Source: Thiotrichaceae bacterium (GTDB lineage Bacteria; Pseudomonadota; Gammaproteobacteria; Thiotrichales; Thiotrichaceae). From it: 8,973 bases of DNA. Location of the stretch: assembly GCA_015494435.1 (NCBI GenBank), contig WGBH01000109.1, forward strand, positions 1-8,973. The letters are read 5' to 3'. Made by a program: the position numbers and the translations under genes. How positions within the stretch are numbered: position 1 is the first letter of the stretch; every line of letters begins with the position of its first letter. Shown here in pieces: positions 1 to 6,343 of the stretch. Under the pieces are notes generated by a model, which was given only the letters and a program-made list of their open reading frames with translations, did not search any database and was not told the DNA's origin.

Positions 1-1
1 C

Positions 2-349
2 TATAAGAGCGATGAGCTTGATGACCCTATGATAAATGAAGATCATATAACGGTGTTTAAATGGGCTGATGAGCAAACGTTAGCTAAGATGAAAGAGATA
101 GCATTGAAGGTCAATGATTGTTTGAAAGAAAGGTTTGATAAAGCCGGCATTTTGCTTGTTGATTTTAAGATAGAGTTTGGTATCGATTCGAAAGGTAATC
201 TGCTTGTGGGGGATGAATTTACACCTGACGGCTCAAGATTGTGGGATAAAGAAACAGGTGAGGTTTTAGATAAGGACAGATTCAGGAAAGATTTGGGTGA
301 TTTGATAGAAGGATATGAGAAGATTTTAATGAAGATTTCCAGGATATAG
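2..349 (+). CDS. purC: Phosphoribosylaminoimidazole-succinocarboxamide synthase (SAICAR synthetase), C-terminal part
   Basis: The gene enters from the left edge; 115 codons are visible, starting mid-gene, so the internal ATG at 29 is not the real start. PurC joins CAIR and aspartate with ATP to give SAICAR in cytoplasmic purine synthesis. The first visible residues, YKSDELDDPMINEDHI, are the conserved nucleotide/aspartate-site stretch of the short (about 235-240 aa) bacterial PurC. They are followed by the family's C-terminal block LLVDFKIEFGID, then GDEFTPDGSRLWD, which contains acidic and substrate-contacting residues. The C-terminal helix ends at TAG 347-349, one base before purS, so the two are clearly in one operon. 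Nothing in the visible part looks damaged. About half of the protein lies outside the window. Confidence 0.97.
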   Translation, partial: YKSDELDDPMINEDHITVFKWADEQTLAKMKEIALKVNDCLKERFDKAGILLVDFKIEFGIDSKGNLLVGDEFTPDGSRLWDKETGEVLDKDRFRKDLGDLIEGYEKILMKISRI

Positions 350-350
350 G

Positions 351-575
351 ATGAAATATACAGTTATCGTAACGCCGAAAAAGGCTATTTTAGACCCGCA
401 GGGCAAGGCTATAAAAAACGTTGCTCAAAATTATCTTGGTAAAACTATTGACAGTATAAGAGTTGGTAAATATTTTGAGATAGAAACGGACGAGCCTTTG
501 GAGACCGTTGAAAAACTTGCAAAAAATATTTTATCAAACGAGGTGATAGAAGACTACAGGGTACTAAAATCTTGA
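351..575 (+). CDS. purS: FGAM synthase small subunit PurS
   Basis: This 74-aa protein is the usual size for PurS, the small structural subunit of the three-part phosphoribosylformylglycinamidine synthase (PurS-PurQ-PurL). It docks PurQ onto PurL and helps channel ammonia when FGAR is converted to FGAM. The family signature is visible: a beta strand YTVIVTPK, then LDPQGKAI (residues about 14-21), and RVGKYFEIE (about 37-45), followed by an amphipathic helix and the closing YRVLKS. The ATG at 351 follows the purC stop by one base, with AGGATATAGG as the purine-rich ribosome site. Its TGA overlaps the purQ start. A free PurS implies a separate medium-length PurL encoded elsewhere. Confidence 0.97.
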   Translation: MKYTVIVTPKKAILDPQGKAIKNVAQNYLGKTIDSIRVGKYFEIETDEPLETVEKLAKNILSNEVIEDYRVLKS

Positions 576-1240
576 AGGTTGCAATAATTCGATTTCTCGG
601 CACAAACTGCGATATGGATTGTAAATATGCCTGCGATGTTATGTCAGTTAAATCTGAGTTTGTGTGGTATGAGGAGACCTCTGTTAAGGGGTTTGATTGC
701 GTTATACTGCCGGGTGGATTTTCATACGGAGATTACTTACGCTCGGGTGTTTTGGCTAAATTTTCTCCTATAATGAACGCCGTTTTGGATTTTGCAAAAA
801 AGGGCGGGTATGTTATGGGCATCTGCAACGGCTTCCAGATTTTAACGGAGATTCACCTTTTAGTCGGCACATTGTTGAAAAATAACAATTTACGCTTCAT
901 ACATAAGGATGTGAATCTGAAATTAGAAAACAGTTCTTGCTTTTTTACAAGATATTCAAAAAAAGATGTTTTGAAATTGCCGATTGCTCACGGTGAGGGA
1001 AATTATTTTTGCAGCGATGATGATTTGAAATATCTTGAAGATAATGGAATGATTGCAATGCGATATTCTTCTTCAGACGGTAAGATGGATATTGCAAATA
1101 ACCCGAACGGCTCCGTTGCAAACATTGCCGGAATAACAAATAAAGAGGGTAATGTATTCGGGCTTATGCCTCACCCAGAAAGAGCCGTGGGTGATTTAGG
1201 CAAAGACGGAGAATATATCTGGAAAAGCCTCGGCATTTGA
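572..1240 (+). CDS. purQ: FGAM synthase glutaminase subunit PurQ
   Basis: This 222-aa class I glutamine amidotransferase releases ammonia from glutamine for the PurL active site in the FGAR to FGAM step. The N-terminus KVAIIRFLGTNCD is typical of PurQ. The loop PGGFSYGDYLRSG (residues 47-59) is conserved, and the nucleophile elbow GICNGFQIL places the catalytic cysteine at Cys85. The rest of the triad is His201 and Glu203 in MPHPER, so the enzyme should be active. The start is TTG at 572, overlapping the purS TGA as TTGA; the next in-frame ATG lies inside the conserved N-terminus, so TTG with translational coupling is the best choice. After the elbow the usual E-x-GLLPGALL reads EIHLLVGTLL, a mild departure. 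No purL or purF follows, so the operon appears to end here. Confidence 0.96.
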   Translation: MKVAIIRFLGTNCDMDCKYACDVMSVKSEFVWYEETSVKGFDCVILPGGFSYGDYLRSGVLAKFSPIMNAVLDFAKKGGYVMGICNGFQILTEIHLLVGTLLKNNNLRFIHKDVNLKLENSSCFFTRYSKKDVLKLPIAHGEGNYFCSDDDLKYLEDNGMIAMRYSSSDGKMDIANNPNGSVANIAGITNKEGNVFGLMPHPERAVGDLGKDGEYIWKSLGI

Positions 1241-1254
1241 ATTTTTATTTTTTT
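1222..1254 (+). terminator. Weak intrinsic terminator candidate after purQ
   Basis: The last purQ codons can fold as a short stem (AAAGC against GC-A-TTT, loop CTCG) and are followed by a T-rich run ATTTTTATTTTTTT at about 1241-1254. The stem is short, has one bulge and overlaps the stop codon, so this is only a candidate. The T-run and the end of the purine genes support termination here. Confidence 0.3.
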
Positions 1255-1355
1255 AACAACACAATTTATTTTTTTGATTTTTAGTGTGGACTACAAATAA
1301 AAGATTATCCTCATTTAGAGAGCGAAATATCAATTTGACTTTGGATAGTGGATTG

Positions 1356-1402
1356 GTTGAGTGCGTGAATGGTCATTAGAGAATAGTTAAGTGGGTAAAT
1401 GG
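1356..1402 (+). repeat. Imperfect direct repeat, two 17-bp units 30 bp apart
   Basis: GTTGAGTGCGTGAATGG (1356-1372) and GTTAAGTGGGTAAATGG (1386-1402) agree at 14 of 17 positions, with starts 30 bp apart. The surrounding 1341-1416 is almost free of C on this strand. It looks like decayed low-complexity repeat material rather than a CRISPR, because there are only two units and the intervening 13 bp is no more unique than the units. Confidence 0.5.
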
Positions 1403-1461
1403 GGAAGTGGTTTAGCAGCTCACAGGCATTGGCTGTTGGCAAAAAAAGAAATAAAAAAATA

Positions 1462-1507
1462 TTTTCACGATTTTTTCACAATGAAGATGTAGCATATAAA
1501 ATATAGA
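1462..1507 (+). promoter_or_regulatory. Candidate promoter/operator region of the pilus operon
   Basis: TTTTCAC occurs at 1462-1468 and again at 1473-1479, 11 bp apart, or about one helical turn. Downstream lie TATAAA (1495-1500) and TATAGA (1502-1507), either of which could be a -10 box. The spacing from TTCACA (1475-1480) to TATAAA is only 14 bp, short for a standard sigma-70 promoter. An alternative is TTGGCA (1436-1441), 18 bp, TATTTT (1460-1465). I looked for a sigma-54 -24/-12 pair and did not find one with correct spacing. Some promoter is needed here because the pur operon seems to end upstream, but its exact position is uncertain. Confidence 0.3.
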
Positions 1508-1550
1508 TTCGTCGGGTTGTTTAAAATAGAAAATTGGACAAACAATTTTT

Positions 1551-1555
1551 GGAGG
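1551..1555 (+). promoter_or_regulatory. Ribosome binding site fixing the start at 1561
   Basis: A perfect GGAGG stands 5 bases before ATG 1561. A longer reading from TTG 1534 would place this site inside the gene and has no good site of its own, so the ATG is preferred. Confidence 0.85.
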
Positions 1556-1560
1556 TTTTA

Positions 1561-1944
1561 ATGCTAAAAAAAGTATTTGAAGCTAAATGGCTTTTGATTT
1601 ATATGATAATTGCTTCGTCAGTATTATTTTACGGTATAAACGCTTATTCATACGATTTAAACAAGGGTAAGAATTTTTTAGACAAAGGCCAAACAAATCA
1701 ACAAATTTTGGAGGTTAAACTCGTTAATGGTAACAAGCTTGGTGTTGATTCTTTGATGATTATAGCGGTTGTCATAAAACAGATGGAAGATGAGAATGCA
1801 TCCGTTGTTCGAATTATTAGTGGAACATATAGGAATAGATTGATGATAATTAAAGGCGATATAAATGCAAAAAAAGGTGAATATATACGGGGTTTTATGA
1901 ATAAAAATCAATTCTCTCTTGTTGGAAAGGGAGGTCAAAAATGA
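1561..1944 (+). CDS. Unrecognised 127-aa membrane-anchored or exported protein coupled to pilY1
   Basis: I do not recognise this family. The N-terminus has charged residues (MLKKVFEAKW), then a hydrophobic segment at about residues 10-28, then AYS-YD at 28-32, which could be a signal-peptidase site or simply the end of a membrane anchor. The remaining roughly 97 residues should be periplasmic or extracellular. They look rich in beta strands (LEVKLVNG; ASVVRIISG; RLMIIKGDI; FSLVGKGG), contain no cysteine and lack a prepilin GFxxxE motif, so it is not a minor pilin. Its TGA overlaps the pilY1 ATG (ATGA, 1941-1944), and the pilY1 ribosome site GGGAGG lies within its last codons, so the two are translationally coupled. 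The context suggests a role in PilY1 export, folding or pilus assembly; this is inference. It has neither the lipobox nor the sequence look of PilP. Confidence 0.8.
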   Translation: MLKKVFEAKWLLIYMIIASSVLFYGINAYSYDLNKGKNFLDKGQTNQQILEVKLVNGNKLGVDSLMIIAVVIKQMEDENASVVRIISGTYRNRLMIIKGDINAKKGEYIRGFMNKNQFSLVGKGGQK

Positions 1945-4900
1945 AAAAAAGTATTTTTTTGTTTTTTATTGCCATATTTTTTTACGCCAATACTGCTTTT
2001 TCTGCAATGGGCACATATTGCGCTGTTCCTCCGTTTCTGTCTCTTGGTTCCAATATAAAGCCAAATATTTTGTTTGATATAGACGTTAGCGGAAGTATGA
2101 GTTGGTCAGCATATTATGCAACTTGGACAAATAACAATATATCTCAATCTTACGATAATTCTATTAAATACGAAGGATACTTTGTGCCGAGTAAAGAATA
2201 TAAAGAATCTAATGGAGTTTGGATAGAAACGAATAACTCTGATTCATGTGATTTAAATTATCATAAATATTATTATGGATGGGGTGGAATATATAATTAT
2301 TACAATTGGTTTACAGTAAGTGGGGTATGTAGTGGAAATGAGTTGAATTTTGCTCTAATGACTAGAATAGACCTATTACGTTGGGCAATAACAGGAGGAA
2401 CACCTGCAAGTTGCGATGGCAATAATGCTTATTTTAATCCAGGATATTGTGAGCCTGAACTATGGAACAGCCCGGGTAATGGTAACGGGAAAAAGGTTGG
2501 CACAGTATGCAATGATAACATTAAAATAAGTGACAATGGTACCAGAGGCGGCTGTATCCTCAAAACCTATTCAGGTGAAGAAGTTGCTGTTCCTTGGAGT
2601 AGAGTTTGGGATGGGTTAGCTTATCAGTTTGAGAAACTGCGGACAAAGCCCAGAATGGGTGTTATGTTTTTCAGCGGCAGCGGTGTTAGAGACAAAAAAG
2701 TGTATATGGGTGATTTTACTGCGCCAAATAGCACATCTGCAGATTATCCCTATATGAATTTTATAACATATTTAAATTCTGAGGAACCATCAGGTGCAAC
2801 TCCCACCGGTCCTTCTTTATGGGATGCATATAATTATTTTGCTCAAAATCAGTCAGAATACGGCGGCTTTACTCCTCAATCCGGCAGCGGAGATAAGTGG
2901 AGAAATCCTATGTATGTGTGTGAAAGCGGAGGGGGAAGCAATTGTGTATATGTTCCGTGTGCTAAGAATTTTGTCATATTAATGTCTGATGGTCAATGGA
3001 ATGTAGGAGGCAACCCGAATAATGTAGGTGGTGCTTGTTCTATTGATATTGGTTTTGAAAATCATTCGGCTGATCCTGTGGTGCCGGCTTATTGGATGCA
3101 TGAAAAGGGTTTTACAAATGCGAAAACTGAAGTTAAAAGCAGAGTGGATTCTATCTATACTATCGGATTGTTTTTGGGCGGAACAGGTGAAAAAGCTATG
3201 GAAAACATAGCTATGTATGGCTCTTATAGTCTGAATAATGGTCAATGGCCTGGTGATTTAAATGGTTATCCAACCACAAGCTGTGGACCAATTGATGACT
3301 GCTGTGAAGGAGATAATTGTGGGAAGGGCAGTTCATGTGCAGCGCTTCCACCTTCTAGTCCTGATTGGGATAAAAACAAAGATGGCATTCCGGACACCTT
3401 TCAAAATGCATCTAGCGCTTCGCAGATTAAAGATGCCATAAAAAAGGCAATATTAGATATTCTTAAAAAAGCTTCTTCCGGCACAGCCGCATCTGTTGTT
3501 TCAACAAATGAAAGAAGTGGGGCAAATATGCTGCAAGCCCTTTTCTGGCCGAAGCGGTATTTTGATAATAAGACATCTGTTGATTGGAGCGGGACGCTGT
3601 ATAATCTTTGGATGTATATAGGTCCTTTTGCTTCTTCTCAAACAATTCGTGAAAATTCTGATACTGATGATGAAAGTTCAAGTGTAAAGAATCTTACATT
3701 AAATGATAAGGTTGTTCAGTTTTATTCTGATAATGCTACAGGAGAAACTAAGATAAGGGTTTGTGAAGATACGGCTGGCAGCGGTAAACTCTCAAATTGC
3801 GATAATGAAAGTTTGAGTGACTTAAAAACCGTGTGGGATGCCGGTATTCAGCTTTGGAGTACATCTTCAAATAACAGAAGAATATTTACAGATATTGATA
3901 ATTTGACCGATAACTTAACGGAGGGGAATTTTATTTTAAGCAATACCTCAAGCTTAATGAATTATCTTGATGTTGACAATCTTACTCAGGCTCAAGACAT
4001 AATAAAATGGACAAGGGGAGAGTATATTTCTAACTTTAGGGATAGAACTGTTACAATAGGCTCCCACACTAACGTTTGGAAGTTAGGAGATATAATAAAC
4101 TCAACGCCAAAGGTTTTATCCATCAATCCTGTTAATACATACTATAAGGACTATAAGGATCGAAGCTATTATGAATTTAATTATAATGATAACAATAGCT
4201 ATAAACATATTGATAGAGGTATGGTTTTTGTGGGGGCTAACGACGGAATGCTTCATGCTTTCAGACTTGGAGCATTGAGCTTTCCCGGAGGTAATATAAT
4301 TGCTCAACTTAAAGAAAACGGCGGGCCTTTTGGTTCGGAGGCTTGGGCTTTCATACCGAAAAACATTCTGCCGTACTTAAAATACATTGCCGAAGGTGAC
4401 TATTGCCACATATATAGCGTTGATTTAACTCCATATCTTTTTGATGCAAGTATTGGAGACCCGAATAGTTCCAATAGTTATGGATCTCCAAGCAGCAAAA
4501 AAACAGAATTGAGTTGGAGAACGATTCTCGTAGGGGGCTTAAATCTAGGTGGTTCTTGTGGTGATAATGTTACAGGAGCAATTAATCCTCCAAATGACAC
4601 AGGAAATGTCCCACAAGGAATAGGACGTTCTTCATATTTCGCATTGGATGTTACAGACCCGGAAAAACCAAAAGTTCTTTGGGAATTTAGCGATAATGAT
4701 TTAGGGTTTACCACAACAGGACCGGCAGTTATATATATACCTGCAAAAAAACTACTTGATAACGGGACTTATGTTGACGATACAAGCAAAAACGGTTATT
4801 GGTATGTTGCTTTTGCATCTGGTCCGGATAATTATGACGGAACTGTGCATAAGCCTCTCTATTTATATATACTCGATTTAAAGACTGGTGATTTGGAGAG

Positions 4901-5777
4901 AAAAATACAATTAAGCGGCGCCGGCAAATTACTTGGTAATGTAGATGCTTTTGCTGGAAGAATGTTTGAGTCTTCTGTGGATCTCGGTAAAAACTATTCA
5001 GATGATGGTTTTTATTTTGGATATACCTATGATACCTCAAGCGGATGGAAAGGGGGCGTTATAAGGGTAAACACTTTGGATGATTCGAATGTTGACGATT
5101 GGCAAACATCTTTACTTATTGATAATATTGGACCTGTTACTGCTGCTGTCAGAGATTTAGAAGATACGAAAAACGGTAATCTTTGGCTTTATTTTGGTGA
5201 GGGGAGATATTTTACGAAGGAGGATGACCCAACTGCCCAAAGAAAAATATACGGTGTTGAAGATCCATGCTACAGCGACAGTAAATTGACTGACGGGTGC
5301 TCCACTACTTTGACTTTAAATGAACTTGACAATGTTACAAGTGATGGCAATGCAGCTTTAGGCGAACATAAAGGCTGGTATATAGATTTAAGTCCGTACG
5401 AAACTACTGTTGATAATTCAACCTACAATTCAGAGAGACTTGTTACAGACCCTGTTGCGGTTAGCAACGGATGGGCTTTTTTTGCTACGCTAATGCCCAC
5501 TTCTGATATATGCGGCTATGGCGGGGATACTTATTTATGGATGGTAAATTATGATAATGGAGGCACGATCTACAACGCAACGGGTAAGGTGTTTATTCAG
5601 ACATCAACAGGAAAAGTAAGTGAAATTAATATTTCTAAAACTTTCGGCGAAGAAGGAAGCTATCAGGGAAGAAAAACCAATAAAAGAATTACAGGAGTTC
5701 CACCTAAATCTGCTGGTATGACTGTCGTTTTACCTCCTCCTCCGATAAATAAAGTTATACAGTGGGAAGAGAAATAG
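1941..5777 (+). CDS. pilY1: PilY1-type type IV pilus tip adhesin/assembly factor
   Basis: This 1278-aa protein is in the usual PilY1/PilC size range. A signal peptide (residues 1-21, AFS-A) sends it to the periplasm and pilus tip. The N-terminal part is a von Willebrand A-like domain with a full metal site: DVSGS (Asp48, Ser50, Ser52), the GATPTG loop (about 285-290) and MSDG (Asp350). Between it and the propeller lie a five-cysteine cluster (448-466) and a Ca-loop, DWDKNKDGIPD (475-485). The C-terminal Neisseria_PilC-type beta-propeller has its hallmarks: DWSGTL (548), VFVGANDGMLHAF (762), EAWAFIPKNILPYL (800), YFALDVTDP (899), GPVTAA through LYFGEGRYF (from 1064), GW (1146) and PTSDICGYGG (ending near 1194). 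PilY1 proteins prime pilus assembly with minor pilins, hinder retraction and bind surfaces. The tail is proline-rich (LPPPP). No frameshift is seen. Confidence 0.95.
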   Translation: MKKSIFLFFIAIFFYANTAFSAMGTYCAVPPFLSLGSNIKPNILFDIDVSGSMSWSAYYATWTNNNISQSYDNSIKYEGYFVPSKEYKESNGVWIETNNSDSCDLNYHKYYYGWGGIYNYYNWFTVSGVCSGNELNFALMTRIDLLRWAITGGTPASCDGNNAYFNPGYCEPELWNSPGNGNGKKVGTVCNDNIKISDNGTRGGCILKTYSGEEVAVPWSRVWDGLAYQFEKLRTKPRMGVMFFSGSGVRDKKVYMGDFTAPNSTSADYPYMNFITYLNSEEPSGATPTGPSLWDAYNYFAQNQSEYGGFTPQSGSGDKWRNPMYVCESGGGSNCVYVPCAKNFVILMSDGQWNVGGNPNNVGGACSIDIGFENHSADPVVPAYWMHEKGFTNAKTEVKSRVDSIYTIGLFLGGTGEKAMENIAMYGSYSLNNGQWPGDLNGYPTTSCGPIDDCCEGDNCGKGSSCAALPPSSPDWDKNKDGIPDTFQNASSASQIKDAIKKAILDILKKASSGTAASVVSTNERSGANMLQALFWPKRYFDNKTSVDWSGTLYNLWMYIGPFASSQTIRENSDTDDESSSVKNLTLNDKVVQFYSDNATGETKIRVCEDTAGSGKLSNCDNESLSDLKTVWDAGIQLWSTSSNNRRIFTDIDNLTDNLTEGNFILSNTSSLMNYLDVDNLTQAQDIIKWTRGEYISNFRDRTVTIGSHTNVWKLGDIINSTPKVLSINPVNTYYKDYKDRSYYEFNYNDNNSYKHIDRGMVFVGANDGMLHAFRLGALSFPGGNIIAQLKENGGPFGSEAWAFIPKNILPYLKYIAEGDYCHIYSVDLTPYLFDASIGDPNSSNSYGSPSSKKTELSWRTILVGGLNLGGSCGDNVTGAINPPNDTGNVPQGIGRSSYFALDVTDPEKPKVLWEFSDNDLGFTTTGPAVIYIPAKKLLDNGTYVDDTSKNGYWYVAFASGPDNYDGTVHKPLYLYILDLKTGDLERKIQLSGAGKLLGNVDAFAGRMFESSVDLGKNYSDDGFYFGYTYDTSSGWKGGVIRVNTLDDSNVDDWQTSLLIDNIGPVTAAVRDLEDTKNGNLWLYFGEGRYFTKEDDPTAQRKIYGVEDPCYSDSKLTDGCSTTLTLNELDNVTSDGNAALGEHKGWYIDLSPYETTVDNSTYNSERLVTDPVAVSNGWAFFATLMPTSDICGYGGDTYLWMVNYDNGGTIYNATGKVFIQTSTGKVSEINISKTFGEEGSYQGRKTNKRITGVPPKSAGMTVVLPPPPINKVIQWEEK
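5765..5771 (+). promoter_or_regulatory. Ribosome binding site for the FimT-like gene
   Basis: GGAAGAG, within the last pilY1 codons, lies 5 bases before GTG 5777, whose G is also the last base of the pilY1 TAG. It supports GTG 5777 over the upstream GTG 5762 and over TTG 5828, which has only AGAGG about 13 bases upstream. Confidence 0.6.
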
Positions 5778-6343
5778 TGAAGAACATAAAACATAACGAT
5801 AGTCGTTTTAAGAGGTATCTATCTTACTTGAACTATACCAAGCTGTGTCGATCGCGGCTTGGTTTTTCTCTTATTGAGCTTTTGGTTGTAGTTGCTATAA
5901 TAATAATTCTGTTGGCAATTGCAATACCTCAGTTGTCAAAGTATATAAAAAAATACAACGTGGAAAAAGAAATAACAATGATATACGGCGATTTGTCAGC
6001 TCAGAGGTTTAAATCCATGAATACCGGCATGCCGCACGGCATAAGGTTTGATAATTCAAAGCAGTACACCACTTTTACATTTAATGATAAAAACTATAAT
6101 TTAGTCTACGATGGTGTGTCTGAAGAAGCTGATACAAAAAGCGTAACCTTAAAATATAGTTTGGATGGACCAAATAGTGGGACTGTTATTCTATTTGATA
6201 AAAGCGGTATGGCAAGAACAAAAAATTGGGGTTTGGGTAATTGTACCATATATATAAATTCTCCGGCGAGATATAATTGTATAGCTGTTAGCAATAGCCG
6301 CATAAAAATGGGAGTATGGGATGGTAAATGTGAAGTCAAATAG
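5777..6343 (+). CDS. fimT: FimT/GspH-family minor prepilin
   Basis: This prepilin-like protein is 188 aa when started at GTG 5777. The class III signal is clear: RLG|FSLIELLVVVAIIIILLAIAIPQL, with Gly at -1, Phe at +1, Glu at +5 and a long hydrophobic helix ending at a Pro typical of FimT/GspH. The mature part has the family layout, including AQRFKSMNTG and the closing NCIAVSNSRIKMGVWDGKC, equivalent to the GspH/FimT C-terminal strand pair with two cysteines. Such pilins belong to the PilVWX-FimU/T priming complex, and some FimT proteins bind DNA for uptake. The leader would be 29 residues, far longer than the usual 5-10, and its codons contain a terminator-shaped hairpin (5837-5863). A TTG 5828 start would cut the leader to 12. 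It overlaps pilV by 23 bases. FimT versus FimU cannot be separated here. Confidence 0.85.
   Translation: MKNIKHNDSRFKRYLSYLNYTKLCRSRLGFSLIELLVVVAIIIILLAIAIPQLSKYIKKYNVEKEITMIYGDLSAQRFKSMNTGMPHGIRFDNSKQYTTFTFNDKNYNLVYDGVSEEADTKSVTLKYSLDGPNSGTVILFDKSGMARTKNWGLGNCTIYINSPARYNCIAVSNSRIKMGVWDGKCEVK
5837..5867 (+). terminator. Terminator-like hairpin inside the prepilin leader codons
   Basis: The left arm CCAAGCTGTG (5838-5847) pairs over all 10 positions with the right arm CGCGGCTTGG (5853-5862), using eight Watson-Crick and two G-T pairs around the loop TCGAT. A5837-T5863 extends the stem by one. It is followed at once by TTTTTCTCTT. This is the form of a rho-independent terminator or attenuator, located between pilY1 and the mature part of the FimT-like pilin. 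Confidence 0.55.

Larger units (their letters stand above)
1255..1550 (+). other. Non-coding gap between the pur and pil operons
   Basis: I find no convincing gene in this stretch. Its left part is A/T-rich. From about 1341 to 1416 it becomes G/T/A-rich with only two C residues on the plus strand and contains an imperfect repeat. From 1441 it is A-rich, then carries a paired TTTTCAC motif and -10-like TATAAA/TATAGA sequences leading to the ribosome site of the next gene. Its position fits the promoter and control region of the pilus operon. A small RNA cannot be excluded, but nothing specific points to one. Confidence 0.6.

Noticed and set aside
1356..1402. Possible CRISPR repeat pair
   Set aside because: Only two imperfect units 30 bp apart, no further repeats or cas genes, and the units differ at three of 17 positions.
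1424..1441. Possible sigma-54 promoter (AGGCATTGGCTGTTGGCA)
   Set aside because: The GG and GC elements are about 14 bp apart, not the required 12, and the -12 box does not match TTGC.
1534..1560. Nine-codon N-terminal extension of the unknown gene from TTG 1534
   Set aside because: The perfect GGAGG at 1551-1555 lies inside the extension and points to ATG 1561; TTG 1534 has no ribosome site.
1693..1729. Second ribosome-site-like copy, CAACAAATTTTGGAGGTT, inside the unknown gene, resembling the true site at 1540-1557
   Set aside because: The next ATG (1727) opens only a nine-codon frame out of phase, and the bases encode an ordinary I-L-E-V-K strand; probably chance.
4116..5040. Several open frames of 60-100 codons on the minus strand within pilY1, and similar ones under purQ and the pilins
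   Set aside because: They lie wholly opposite well-supported genes, lack ribosome sites and show no recognisable protein features.
5838..5862. CCAAGC/GCTTGG as a DNA-uptake signal paired with the pilus genes
   Set aside because: GCTTGG occurs only a few scattered times in the window and not as paired inverted repeats after other genes; the T-run makes a terminator-like role more likely.
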